19,833 nucleotides of DNA from NCBI GenBank assembly GCA_964640775.1, contig CAZXIT010000013.1, forward strand, positions 1 through 19,833. Reading direction: 5' to 3'. The DNA comes from CAYMUN01 sp964640775. GTDB lineage: Bacteria > Patescibacteriota > Saccharimonadia > Saccharimonadales > UBA4665. Positions 8,752-18,866 of the stretch are shown piece after piece. Position numbers and translations under genes: made by a program. The stretch's first letter is position 1, and each line of letters begins with the position of its first letter. The notes under the pieces are model-generated. The model was not told the origin of the DNA. It searched no databases and saw only the letters and a list, made by a program, of their open reading frames with translations.

Positions 8752-10215
8752 ATGGCAAGCAGTTTTTTCTTTTATGACCTGGAGACATCGGGGTTTGACC
8801 CGCGCTCGGCGCGGGTGATGCAGTTTGCCGGCCAGCGAACTGATATGAATCTCCAGCCGATCGGCGAACCGGTCAATGTGCTGATCAAACTTACCCCTGA
8901 CGTTTTGCCGGAACCCGACGCCATCATGATCACCGGTATCACGCCGCAGCAGACTATCGCCGAAGGCCTGACCGAAGCCGAATTCCTCAAGCTGTTTTAC
9001 GAGGAAGTCGTGCGGCCGGACACGATTTTTGTCGGTTTTAACAGCATTCGCTTTGATGATGAATTCATGCGCTTCCTGCATTATCGAAATTTTTACGACG
9101 CTTACGAGTGGCAATGGAAAGACGGCTGTTCACGCTGGGATATTCTCGACCTGGTGCGGATGACCCGGGCGCTGAGGCCGGAGGGCATTGAATGGCCGTT
9201 TGCTCCTGATGGCAAGCCGGCTAACCGGTTGGAGTTCCTCACTAAAGTGAATAAGCTCGACCACAGCAAGGCTCATGATGCGCTTAATGATGTCTATGCT
9301 ACCATTGCTGTCGCCAAGCTGGTGCGTGACAAACAGCCGGAGCTTTTCAAGTATGCCCTAGAGACGCGCGACAAGAAAAAGGTCGAAGCCCTGGTAGCCA
9401 GCGGCGAACCGTTTGTCTATACCTCCGGACGCTATCCCTCTGCCACCCTGCACACCTCGGCGGCTGTCCTGCTGGCGCGTCATCCGCAGCCTGGCGCCGC
9501 GCTGGTCTATAATTTGCGCCATGACCCCTCGCCCTTCTTGGGTATGAGCGTCGACCAGCTGGTGGAAGCTTGGAAATTTACCAAAGACCCGGATGTGCTG
9601 CGGCTGCCGGTCAAGACCATGCGTTTCAACCGCTGTCCGTCAGTGGCGCCGCTCGGTGTTATTAAAGATGAAGCCGTCCAGCAGCGTCTGGAACTGCCAC
9701 TAAGCGTGGTTGCCAAGCACTTGGCGGCTCTCAAGCAGCATCCGGAATTTGCCGGCAACGTCCTGCAGGCGATTGCCAGGATGGATGCCGAGCGCGATGC
9801 CCAGCAGGTGAGTCTCGTTGATAATCCGCTGACGGTGGATGCCCGCCTTTACGAAGGCTTCATTGCTGGCGGTGATAAATCGGTCTTGCCGATCGTGCGC
9901 ACTGCCCCGCCGAATCAGCTGGCCAATTTGTCAGGCAAGCTGCATGACGACCGTTTGAAAAGCCTGCTGCCACTGTACAAAGCCCGCAACTATCCGGCCA
10001 GCCTGAGTTCTGAAGAGCGCCAGCAGTGGGAGTTTTTTGCCCACAAGCAGCTGTTTGCCGGGGGACCAGCCAGCCGCGCGACCAAATATTTTGCCCGCTT
10101 GCAAGAACTAGCCGCAGGCAAGCTCAGTGATCACCAGGAATACCTGCTGGAGGAGCTCCAGCTCTACGGGCAGTCTATCGTGCCGTCGGATGCCGGCGAT
10201 GATGCAGCTGGCTAG
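8752..10215 (+). CDS. sbcB: Exodeoxyribonuclease I (SbcB/ExoI)
   Basis: ExoI degrades single-stranded DNA 3' to 5' and acts in recombination and mismatch repair. The 487-residue protein is close to the E. coli length. It shows the DEDDh exonuclease set: D9 and E11 in YDLETSG, D102 in FNSIRFDDEF, and H175 and D180 in KAHDALNDV. The stretch CSRWDILDLVRMTRALRPEGIEWP is split by my reading into the ExoI-typical WDILDLVR and LRPEGI motifs. The C-terminal half contains the SH3-like and helical ExoI regions, including the CPSVAPLGV motif. Its last 41 bases overlap the 3' end of a gene on the opposite strand. Spacing from obgE is 26 bases, but a promoter lies in that gap. Confidence 0.95.
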   Translation: MASSFFFYDLETSGFDPRSARVMQFAGQRTDMNLQPIGEPVNVLIKLTPDVLPEPDAIMITGITPQQTIAEGLTEAEFLKLFYEEVVRPDTIFVGFNSIRFDDEFMRFLHYRNFYDAYEWQWKDGCSRWDILDLVRMTRALRPEGIEWPFAPDGKPANRLEFLTKVNKLDHSKAHDALNDVYATIAVAKLVRDKQPELFKYALETRDKKKVEALVASGEPFVYTSGRYPSATLHTSAAVLLARHPQPGAALVYNLRHDPSPFLGMSVDQLVEAWKFTKDPDVLRLPVKTMRFNRCPSVAPLGVIKDEAVQQRLELPLSVVAKHLAALKQHPEFAGNVLQAIARMDAERDAQQVSLVDNPLTVDARLYEGFIAGGDKSVLPIVRTAPPNQLANLSGKLHDDRLKSLLPLYKARNYPASLSSEERQQWEFFAHKQLFAGGPASRATKYFARLQELAAGKLSDHQEYLLEELQLYGQSIVPSDAGDDAAG

Positions 10216-10387
10216 CGTCCAGCGGCGTGCGCAGTACAACGGGTTGGTAGGCTAGCAACCGGCGCTTCAGACCACTCCACATGACAGGAGTTGCCACGGC
10301 CAGCACAGCCATCAGTACCAGCCAGCCCTGAAAGCTAATTTGGACATTAGTACCTGGCACCAACCCTAAAACGAGAAAACTATACAC
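10175..10387 (-). CDS. Small hydrophobic membrane protein, unknown function
   Basis: A 70-codon frame starts with GTG at 10387 and runs leftward to a TAG at 10175. Residues about 2-38 are hydrophobic, with a VPGTN turn and an ISFQGWL segment before the main membrane helix (about 22-38), followed by a basic KRRLL and a His/Arg-rich tail. Support for a real gene comes from the upstream region: AAGGGG lies six bases before the GTG and a strong promoter (10422-10449) points into it. The 3' end overlaps sbcB convergently by 41 bases. The short protein resembles small conserved hydrophobic proteins I associate with Saccharibacteria, but I cannot name a family. A non-coding transcript from this promoter is the main alternative. 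Confidence 0.6.
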   Translation of the reverse strand: MYSFLVLGLVPGTNVQISFQGWLVLMAVLAVATPVMWSGLKRRLLAYQPVVLRTPLDASQLHHRRHPTAR

Positions 10388-10390
10388 CGC

Positions 10391-10398
10391 CGACCCCT
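10391..10398 (-). repeat. Intergenic AGGGGTCG motif, copy 4
   Basis: The core octamer lies in the 5' leader of the small membrane protein gene on the minus strand and contains the GGGG that serves as its likely Shine-Dalgarno sequence. Confidence 0.45.
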
Positions 10399-10421
10399 TA
10401 AATTATGAAGATTCAATTCGC

Positions 10422-10449
10422 ATTATACACCTATTTGTCAATACGTCAA
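10422..10449 (-). promoter_or_regulatory. Strong promoter for the small membrane protein gene
   Basis: Read on the minus strand, TTGACG (10449-10444) and TATAAT (10427-10422) are separated by 16 bases, with TG directly before the -10 box. A second, overlapping TTGACA lies at 10441-10436, too close for normal spacing. This is the best consensus promoter in the window. Transcription would start near 10415. Confidence 0.7.
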
Positions 10450-10517
10450 TAATCTTACATTATTCTTATGCTTGTCCTTGACCAAAAATGTCTCAAAGCC
10501 TAGGCCTGTTCCTAACA

Positions 10518-10526
10518 TGCTAGAAT
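10518..10526 (+). promoter_or_regulatory. Extended -10 box for a leaderless YdjM-like mRNA
   Basis: TGCTAGAAT at 10518-10526 is an extended -10 box; the ATG at 10534 follows after seven bases, at the expected transcription start. There is no Shine-Dalgarno sequence. Confidence 0.55.
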
Positions 10527-10533
10527 TCAAAGA

Positions 10534-10983
10534 ATGACGGTTAGCAATCACGTGCTGGTCGGCGCGGCTATAGCGTTAGCTATCAAGCAGCCGTTTCTGG
10601 CAATTCCACTCGCAGTTGCGTCGCACTTCCTGCTCGATGCCTTGCCCCAGTTCGGCTATCATAGACAAAATTATGCAGTGGCTTTTAGCCACAAGTTGAC
10701 CTATGTTGAGATGTGCCTTGATCTGGCAGGCATGGCGTTTTTATCCTTTGTCATTGGATTGGCTCATCCACTGGCCCTGCTGATCGGTTTTCTGGCAGCG
10801 GCGCCGGATCTGGAGTGGCCGTATCGCTACTTTTGGTTTGAGCGAAAGGGCAAGCGCCCGCCAGCTTCGTTTTATATGGAGTTTCACCGCCGGATTCAAT
10901 GGTTTGAGCGGCCGTGGGGACTATATCTAGAACTTGGTTTCTTCTTGGCTGGCTATCTGCTGATTAGCAAGTACTTGCTTTAG
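10534..10983 (+). CDS. Membrane protein resembling YdjM-type (metal-dependent hydrolase-like) proteins
   Basis: This 149-residue protein has about four hydrophobic segments (roughly 6-38, 60-82, 83-90 and 128-148). The start SNHVLVGAAIALAIKQP and the following ASHFLLDALPQFG match the pattern of the YdjM/DUF457-like integral membrane family, in which conserved His and Asp residues (here H6, H32, D35) are thought to bind metal. A second polar cluster, EFHRRIQWFERPWG, lies before the last helix. The exact function of the family is not established. The next + strand gene follows 37 bases later, apparently from its own start site. Confidence 0.7.
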   Translation: MTVSNHVLVGAAIALAIKQPFLAIPLAVASHFLLDALPQFGYHRQNYAVAFSHKLTYVEMCLDLAGMAFLSFVIGLAHPLALLIGFLAAAPDLEWPYRYFWFERKGKRPPASFYMEFHRRIQWFERPWGLYLELGFFLAGYLLISKYLL

Positions 10984-11004
10984 ATCAGCATAAGACCCAG
11001 CTCG

Positions 11005-11013
11005 TGGTATGTT
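11005..11013 (+). promoter_or_regulatory. Extended -10 box deciding the start of the acidic orphan
   Basis: TGGTATGTT at 11005-11013 is an extended -10 box seven bases before ATG 11021. The spacing is the same as for the genes at 1488 and 10534, which favours 11021 over the in-frame ATG at 11009 that lies within the box. Confidence 0.4.
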
Positions 11014-11020
11014 TAATAGT

Positions 11021-11434
11021 ATGTCTGAAGCAGCGGCACCAGGACCACAAGAAATCACTCCAGAGCAGCGGGATGCGCATTTGGCGCTGAGTCAGCACTT
11101 CCTGAGAATTGTTAATGAAAATAATCAGCGGCCATTTGAAGAATTCGTTGAAGTGAACCTCGAAAGTGACAGCGAATACATAGTGCTGGAGCTGTCTGGC
11201 TCCGGTAGCCCGCCCTACTCGGTCACCAAGCAGCCCAAACTTGAGGAGCAGCCATCTGGCGGCAACAGCTGGAAAGTATATGAAATGCAAGGTGATGACA
11301 TATGGCGCTTCAAACTGTGTGAAGATACCGCGGAGCTGGCCAGAAGGCTCGATGATCCCGGTGTGCCACTACCCGCTGACGAAGCCTACGCGCTGATAGC
11401 AGAGCTGATCGCCGCAAAAGTTGACGAGGAGTAA
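11021..11434 (+). CDS. Acidic soluble orphan protein, unknown function
   Basis: This is a protein of 137 residues (141 if the ATG at 11009 were used). It has no signal peptide or membrane segment and is strongly acidic, ending in KVDEE. A helical N-terminal part (about 10-32, DAHLALSQHFLRIVNEN) is followed by a beta-rich middle (EYIVLELSGSG, SWKVYEMQGDDIWRFKL) and a helical end (ADEAYALIAELIAAKV). I do not recognise a family and see no catalytic motif. It is probably cytoplasmic. It sits between the YdjM-like gene and uvrA; uvrA has its own promoter, so co-transcription with uvrA is not required. Confidence 0.65.
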   Translation: MSEAAAPGPQEITPEQRDAHLALSQHFLRIVNENNQRPFEEFVEVNLESDSEYIVLELSGSGSPPYSVTKQPKLEEQPSGGNSWKVYEMQGDDIWRFKLCEDTAELARRLDDPGVPLPADEAYALIAELIAAKVDEE

Positions 11435-11472
11435 TTTCTTGACGTTCGCCACAAGACAGGTGCAAAAGGGGG

Positions 11473-11501
11473 TGGAAAAAGCTCGGGGTTTTCTGTATAA
11501 T
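11473..11501 (+). promoter_or_regulatory. Promoter of uvrA
   Basis: TGGAAA (11473-11478) and TATAAT (11496-11501) are spaced by 17 bases. A good Shine-Dalgarno, AGGGAG at 11517-11522, sits six bases before the GTG start. This gene therefore has a conventional leader, unlike several neighbours. No LexA-type palindrome was seen. Confidence 0.6.
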
Positions 11502-11528
11502 TGAGCACCTTACGAAAGGGAGAGATTA

Positions 11529-14345
<2,817 letters not shown>

Positions 14346-14367
14346 ACTAGCAAAATATTGACGAGTA

Positions 14368-14376
14368 TGATATAAT
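14368..14376 (+). promoter_or_regulatory. Extended -10 box for a leaderless orphan mRNA
   Basis: TGATATAAT at 14368-14376 is a perfect extended -10 box. The ATG at 14386 follows after nine bases, so the mRNA would have a leader of no more than a few bases. A TTGACG at 14358 is too close to act as its -35 box. Confidence 0.55.
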
Positions 14377-14385
14377 ATACCCATT

Positions 14386-14967
14386 ATGGCTATTGAAGGC
14401 GGTGAAATCCCAGATCATTTTTCGGCTGACGATGTCATGGCCGAAGGACAAACCTCTGATGCTATCCAGAGAGACTTAGCTGACCTGGCCAGGTCAGCTC
14501 CAAACCATGTGGAGGCTGATAGCGAAGCTGTACAAAACGCTTTGCGGTCACAGCTTATTTTACGAAACGCGGGTTTCGAGGTACTGCAAAGATTAGGTGA
14601 GCTCCACGTCGAAGACGCCACAGCGCTGAGTACTGAACTAGGGGCTATCAATCCTCGGGAGACTCCATTCTTAGCTGATATGTCAGCGGTAGCTTTCAAA
14701 TTTAGCGAAGACCACACGCGAACAGATCCTGACGACTTGGCTGAGCGGCAGCGGCTTGTCCGGCTTGGCTCTATTGCCGATGCCGTCGCTGCTATAGCCC
14801 ACGCCCGGGCTCTCTACACAGTGGGTGTAGCTTCTCCGGACGCAATCCTTGAATACGCTGATAAAAAAGTAGATGAAGCTAGGACTGTTGTTCCTCAGAC
14901 GACACACGACGCGCTGGTAACGCTGCTTCAAGAGACGCGGGTATATATAGACCTGGGCAAACAGTAG
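14386..14967 (+). CDS. Helical soluble orphan protein, unknown function
   Basis: This 193-residue protein has no membrane segment or signal peptide. It is predicted by eye to be almost entirely helical: several Ala/Leu-rich amphipathic stretches (SDAIQRDLADLARS, ALRSQLILRNAGFEVLQRLGEL, LGSIADAVAAIAHARAL) separated by acidic loops. It contains no cysteine and no recognisable catalytic motif. I do not recognise a family. It comes 40 bases after uvrA but has a perfect extended -10 box of its own, and it ends 11 bases before the DedA gene on the other strand. No terminator hairpin lies between these convergent ends. Its wording is less GC-rich than uvrA, which might mark it as lineage-specific. 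Confidence 0.7.
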   Translation: MAIEGGEIPDHFSADDVMAEGQTSDAIQRDLADLARSAPNHVEADSEAVQNALRSQLILRNAGFEVLQRLGELHVEDATALSTELGAINPRETPFLADMSAVAFKFSEDHTRTDPDDLAERQRLVRLGSIADAVAAIAHARALYTVGVASPDAILEYADKKVDEARTVVPQTTHDALVTLLQETRVYIDLGKQ

Positions 14968-14978
14968 TCAATTAGTAT

Positions 14979-15590
14979 TTATGAACTAGATTTTTCGCGG
15001 CGGTTTTTGAGAATGGCTTTGGTCAGGTGGTAGAGGGTTGGGCCAAGCGTGATGAGCATCACGGCGCCGACGGCTAGCAGGATATAGTGGTCGAGGTTGG
15101 GGATTTTGGTACCGAACCAGTAGCCGATCAGGGTCATGCTGATGGCCCAGGCGGTATCGCCGATGGCGTCAAAGATAACGAATTGCCTGCGGTTCATGAC
15201 AGCCATGCCGGCCACGGCGGGCGCGAAAGTACGGACTATGGGCACAAAATGTGCCAGCAGCATGGCTTTAGTGCCGAAGCGGGCAAAGAAATCCTCGGCG
15301 CGCTTGACATGTTCTTTGCGAAAAATAATACCGTCAGATTTGCGGAACAGCCGCCGGCCATAGCGTTTGCCGATGATGTAGCCGGTATTGTCGCCAGCGA
15401 TAGCTGCTGCTGAGACAACCAGTATGATTGCGGCTAAGTTTAAATGTCCTTGGGCGGCAAAGACACCGGCGGTCAGCAGCAGGGTGTCGCCGGGAAAGAA
15501 AAAACCAACAAACATGCCCGATTCGGCAAAGATGATCGCGGCAATCAGGAACAGCCCGCCGGCTTGAACAATATGGGCGACATCAAACAT
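14979..15590 (-). CDS. DedA-family membrane protein
   Basis: This 203-residue protein belongs to the DedA (SNARE-associated/VTT) family; several members are undecaprenyl-phosphate or phospholipid translocases. Diagnostic features are FAESGMFVGFFFPGDTLL near the N-terminus, GDNTGYIIGKRYGRRLF in the middle, and HFVPIVRTFAPAVAGMAVM, which contains the conserved Arg of the family. Hydrophobic segments lie at about 11-45, 50-70, 125-160 and 170-190, followed by a basic tail. It is divergent from the L25 gene, with an 83-base gap between start codons. No good promoter or Shine-Dalgarno was found on its side. In a wall-building cell it could recycle the lipid carrier used for peptidoglycan (inference). 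Confidence 0.92.
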   Translation of the reverse strand: MFDVAHIVQAGGLFLIAAIIFAESGMFVGFFFPGDTLLLTAGVFAAQGHLNLAAIILVVSAAAIAGDNTGYIIGKRYGRRLFRKSDGIIFRKEHVKRAEDFFARFGTKAMLLAHFVPIVRTFAPAVAGMAVMNRRQFVIFDAIGDTAWAISMTLIGYWFGTKIPNLDHYILLAVGAVMLITLGPTLYHLTKAILKNRREKSSS

Positions 15591-15635
15591 GTCCTATCAG
15601 CCTAACGGCTTTTACTTCCGGCGTCCAGTCTAATC

Positions 15636-15644
15636 TGTTATACT
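15636..15644 (+). promoter_or_regulatory. Extended -10 box of the L25 gene
   Basis: TGTTATACT at 15636-15644 is an extended -10 box. A Shine-Dalgarno AAGGAG (15657-15662) follows and sits 11 bases before the ATG at 15674. This gene therefore has an ordinary leader. Confidence 0.55.
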
Positions 15645-15673
15645 GGGTGATAAGAAAAGGAGCGCTTACCGCT

Positions 15674-16387
15674 ATGTCCCAAGATTCGATTACTTTAGAT
15701 TTAGAAACCCGCACCGTGATGGGCAAGGGCGTCAAGCATTTGCGCAGCAGCGGCCAGATCCCAGCTGTCATCCACGACCACGGCAAGCCTTCGCTGCACG
15801 TCCAGGGCAACGGCGTGGCCATGCTCAAAGTCTGGCGCAAAGCCGGCAAGCACCACCCCGTCGAAATCAAAGCCGGCGACAAAAACTTTGTAGCGCTTAT
15901 CAAGGATGCTGAGTTTGACCCTCGAAAGCACTTGCTGACCCACATTGTCTTTAATGCTGTCGATAAAAACCAGACAGTCGAGGCAGACATTCCTGTTCGT
16001 CCGCGATACGACGAGGGCAATGAATCCAGTCCAGCCGAGCGCGGCAGCTTAATTGTCCTGGCTCAGCTCGACACCGTCCAGGTCAAAGCTCTGGCTACCA
16101 AACTGCCTGATTTCCTAGAGTATGACGCTGAAAAGCTGGTTGAGGTCGGCGATCACGTTACCGTAGCTGATCTGCTGCCTCAGGACGGCGTAGAAATTGT
16201 GACTGAAGCCGAGCACACTATCGCAACAGTCTACGAGCCAAGTGCTCTGGCTGCGGCTAACGACGCCGCCGGCGGCGACGCCGAAGCAGAGACTGAGACT
16301 CCTGCCGAGGGAGACGAAGCAGTCGAGAGTGCCAGTGATGCCGATGCCGCGCCCGCTGACAGCGAAGACAAGCCCGCCGAAACGTAA
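15674..16387 (+). CDS. rplY: Ribosomal protein L25 / general stress protein Ctc
   Basis: L25/Ctc binds 5S rRNA in the large subunit. The 237-residue protein has the N-terminal L25 domain (about 1-90: ITLDLETRTVMGKGVKHLR, GQIPAVIHDHGKPSLHVQ, and the FDPRKHLLTHIVFNAV core), a C-terminal TL5-like domain (about 95-185, with VADLLPQDGVEIVTEAEHTIATV), and a long acidic Ala/Glu/Asp tail (about 190-237). This two-domain form with an acidic tail is the Ctc type. The start ATG 15674 is preceded by AAGGAG; an in-frame GTG at 15647 lies too far upstream. It converges on the alpha/beta hydrolase gene with a 22-base gap. Confidence 0.93.
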   Translation: MSQDSITLDLETRTVMGKGVKHLRSSGQIPAVIHDHGKPSLHVQGNGVAMLKVWRKAGKHHPVEIKAGDKNFVALIKDAEFDPRKHLLTHIVFNAVDKNQTVEADIPVRPRYDEGNESSPAERGSLIVLAQLDTVQVKALATKLPDFLEYDAEKLVEVGDHVTVADLLPQDGVEIVTEAEHTIATVYEPSALAAANDAAGGDAEAETETPAEGDEAVESASDADAAPADSEDKPAET

Positions 16388-16409
16388 GGCTTAAACGTCC
16401 GTATCCAGG

Positions 16410-17051
16410 CTAAACACCAAACTGCTGGCGCATAATGTAGGGCAGCAGCTGTCCGCCCATAAAAATTTCGGAACCATGAACAGGAACGGGCAGCGGTATC
16501 TGCAGCTCATGTACGCCCTCTACGATCATAGTTTGATGCGGCACCACCGGATCGCCTCGCTGGGTAATGACCCGCAAACGCTGCTTGAGCTCATCAGTGA
16601 GATTTGGGAGAGTGGTGGTCTCACAGTACTGGACGGAATCGGAAAAACTCTGGCTAGCTCTAGCCATCCGCTCCAAGGTGCGGTAGTCAAATTGAGACAA
16701 GTTGCCGACAGTCAAACGGCCGCCTAGGCTAACCGCATGCAGGCCGCTGTTATGCTCGAGCCCTGCCAGCTCGCCGAAGACATTAAATGCCAGGCTGCCG
16801 CCGGCGCTTGCTCCGACCATGACCAGCCGGCCGGATGCCTGCAGCAAGGCGGTGGCTCGCTCCATAACGTCAGCCTTGTGCTGCTCAAACGATGTATCCG
16901 ACAGCCAATCGACGTGAGCCTGGTATATGGGGTATCTCTGCCACCACAAGCTGCTTAATACCAGGTCTTCGCGCACCCGGCGCTGGCCATGGCTGAGGCC
17001 GTTGATGTACAGCACCGGTGTCTTAGTATCGCCGTCGAGCGAGCGTTTCAT
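16410..17051 (-). CDS. Alpha/beta-hydrolase family protein
   Basis: This 213-residue protein has the alpha/beta-hydrolase layout: an early strand PVLYINGLSHG, a nucleophile elbow GASAGG with S82, a candidate acid in RGDPVVP (D167) and a candidate histidine H192 in VHGSE. It has no signal peptide, so it is likely cytoplasmic. The substrate cannot be read from the sequence; esterase, lipase-like or acyl-transfer activity are all possible. Its gene follows the ABC transporter on the same strand with a 44-base gap that holds a promoter and a perfect palindrome, suggesting independent and regulated expression. No Shine-Dalgarno is visible and the -10 box is six bases before the ATG. Confidence 0.8.
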   Translation of the reverse strand: MKRSLDGDTKTPVLYINGLSHGQRRVREDLVLSSLWWQRYPIYQAHVDWLSDTSFEQHKADVMERATALLQASGRLVMVGASAGGSLAFNVFGELAGLEHNSGLHAVSLGGRLTVGNLSQFDYRTLERMARASQSFSDSVQYCETTTLPNLTDELKQRLRVITQRGDPVVPHQTMIVEGVHELQIPLPVPVHGSEIFMGGQLLPYIMRQQFGV

Positions 17052-17057
17052 AGCAGT

Positions 17058-17088
17058 ATTCTACTACATGTAGTAGAAATTATTGCAA
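17058..17088 (-). promoter_or_regulatory. Promoter of the alpha/beta-hydrolase gene
   Basis: Read on the minus strand, TTGCAA (17088-17083) and TAGAAT (17063-17058) are spaced by 19 bases. The ATG (17051) follows six bases after the -10 box, which would give a leaderless mRNA. The spacing is long, so the -35 assignment is weak. Confidence 0.4.
17059..17078. promoter_or_regulatory. Perfect 20-bp palindrome, candidate operator
   Basis: The half site TTCTACTACA is followed directly by its exact reverse complement. The palindrome covers most of the -10 box and half of the spacer of the hydrolase promoter, where a repressor would block RNA polymerase. The TACTACA/TGTAGTA halves resemble BlaI/CopY-family operators, although those have a short central spacer. 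As RNA it could fold into an eight-pair stem with a CAUG loop, but with the mRNA expected to start downstream a DNA role is more likely. Confidence 0.6.
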
Positions 17089-17095
17089 ATAATAA

Positions 17096-18865
17096 TTATT
17101 CTTCAATAAAGCCGCCGGACTGATGACTCCAGAGCCGGGCGTAGAGGCCGTCTTTTTTAAGCAGCGTGGCATGCGTGCCTTCTTCAACGATTATACCTTC
17201 GTCAAGCACGACAATTCGATCCATGCGCTGAATAGTGCTCAGCCGATGGGCAATGACAACCGCGGTTTTATCTTTCATGAGTTCCCAAAGTGCTTTTTGG
17301 ATGACTCGTTCACTCTCGGAATCAAGCGCCGAGGTGGCTTCGTCCAGTACCAGGATCGGCGCGTTTTTGAGCATGGCCCGGGCGATGGCTATCCGCTGCC
17401 GCTGGCCACCCGACAGCTTAACGCCGCGCTCACCGACCAAGGTGTCGTAGCCTTCCGGCAGGGTTTTAATAAAATCGTGGGCGAAAGACTTCTTGGCGAC
17501 GGCAATAATTTCGCTGTCGGACGCATCCGGTTTGCCATAGCTAATATTTTCTTTAATTGAGCGATGAAACAATAGCGGTTCCTGTGGGACGTAGGCAATT
17601 GCTCGCCGGAGATCCTGCTGTCGGATATCACGGATATCCTGGCCGTCAATAGCGATAGCGCCACCGTCGATATCCATAAATCTGAGAAGCAGCCGCGTGA
17701 TTGTCGTCTTGCCGCCACCACTCGGTCCGACCAAGCCAATTTTCTCGCCGGCTGCGATGCTTAGATTAAAACTCTCGAATAATTCCGTGCTGCTGCTTCC
17801 ACTATCATGATAGCGGAAGCTCATGTCCGCGAAATCGATAGCCCCGGCGTCTATCCGGGAGGTTTGGGTGGCAGCTTTATCTTGCACGAGAGGAGCCTGC
17901 TCCAGCAATTCGGCCATTTCCTCGGCATTGCCAGCTGTGGCTTCCAGCTGGCGGACAATAAAGTTGCTGCGATAGATGTTGTCAATAATCCGCAGGATGT
18001 ATACCTGGAACAGCAGAAATGGCGCGATGCCGAGGGTACCGTGAGCGACTGCCAGGATACCGCCGACAAAGACAATCATTTGCAGGATTACGCACAGGGT
18101 ATTCACGATCCAGATATTGCGCAGAGCTCGCCGCCAGCTGCGGATGAATAGTCCGCCGCGAACCCGGTTGATCCGGTCGTAGCGCTCAATTTCACGGTCC
18201 TCACTGGCGAATGTCTTAACTGTCAGTGAGTTGCTGATCACATCAGCCAGCTCCCCAATCTGTTCGCTTTCTTTGGCAACAGCGCCGCGGCGAAGCGGCA
18301 GGCGGCCAAGAGCAAAACTGACGACCACCAGTACCGACAGCAGCCAAATAATAAACACTGCCAGGCCGAGCAGCGGACTGTAGTAAGTCATGACGCTTAC
18401 GGCAAATAAAAGGGTGCAAAGCTGGGGCACCATATCAAAGAAGACAGTGTCGTGAAACACCTCGTAAGCTTTAGAGAAGCGGCTGGCCTGGGTGACGATT
18501 GAGCCGCTAAAGCGATTCGTAAAAAAACTGTAGTCCTGGTGCACTAGGTACTTGAAGGCGTCTTCGTATAGTGCATGCTCAATTTTCAGGTGCAGTTCGG
18601 CGATGGCGATAGTATCCAGCGTGTAGCACAGCACCACGATCAGCAGCTGGAAGCCCCCCGCAGCAGCTAGAAGTCCGACGTTGACGGTATGCTCATGGAT
18701 CACTTGGCCTAGTGCCAGGGCGACTAGCAAGGGCAGGACGGTGATTTGGGCGGCTTGCAGGACACTAAATAAAAAACAAAGCAGGGTAAGGCGGGGGAAA
18801 CGCCGCCAGTAGCGGACGTACAATCCGAGTGCTTTGAGGTTGGGCAGCTTGCCGGGCAATTTCAT
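17096..18865 (-). CDS. ABC exporter half-transporter (fused membrane and ATPase domains)
   Basis: This 589-residue protein has an N-terminal membrane domain with about six helices (about 26-50, 62-88, 143-165, 166-187, 254-276, 280-298) and a C-terminal ATPase: Walker A GPSGGGKT (380-387), Q-loop Q428, signature LSGGQRQR (484-491), Walker B ILVLDE (504-509) and H-loop H540. This is the MsbA/MdlB-type exporter layout. All ATPase motifs are canonical, so this half should be catalytically competent. The substrate is unknown; lipid, peptide or drug export are possible. The start codon lies one base beyond the stop of the EEP gene, so the two are tightly coupled. A second ABC half ends just upstream of EEP, suggesting a heterodimer. 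Confidence 0.95.
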   Translation of the reverse strand: MKLPGKLPNLKALGLYVRYWRRFPRLTLLCFLFSVLQAAQITVLPLLVALALGQVIHEHTVNVGLLAAAGGFQLLIVVLCYTLDTIAIAELHLKIEHALYEDAFKYLVHQDYSFFTNRFSGSIVTQASRFSKAYEVFHDTVFFDMVPQLCTLLFAVSVMTYYSPLLGLAVFIIWLLSVLVVVSFALGRLPLRRGAVAKESEQIGELADVISNSLTVKTFASEDREIERYDRINRVRGGLFIRSWRRALRNIWIVNTLCVILQMIVFVGGILAVAHGTLGIAPFLLFQVYILRIIDNIYRSNFIVRQLEATAGNAEEMAELLEQAPLVQDKAATQTSRIDAGAIDFADMSFRYHDSGSSSTELFESFNLSIAAGEKIGLVGPSGGGKTTITRLLLRFMDIDGGAIAIDGQDIRDIRQQDLRRAIAYVPQEPLLFHRSIKENISYGKPDASDSEIIAVAKKSFAHDFIKTLPEGYDTLVGERGVKLSGGQRQRIAIARAMLKNAPILVLDEATSALDSESERVIQKALWELMKDKTAVVIAHRLSTIQRMDRIVVLDEGIIVEEGTHATLLKKDGLYARLWSHQSGGFIEE

Positions 18866-18866
18866 G

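Noticed and set aside
14346..14376. TTGACG at 14358 as a -35 box
   Set aside because: Only seven bases separate it from the TATAAT, too few for a sigma-70-type promoter.
16385..16412. Bidirectional terminator between the convergent L25 and hydrolase genes
   Set aside because: The 22-base gap contains no inverted repeat followed by a T-run on either strand. No clear intrinsic terminator was found elsewhere in the window either.
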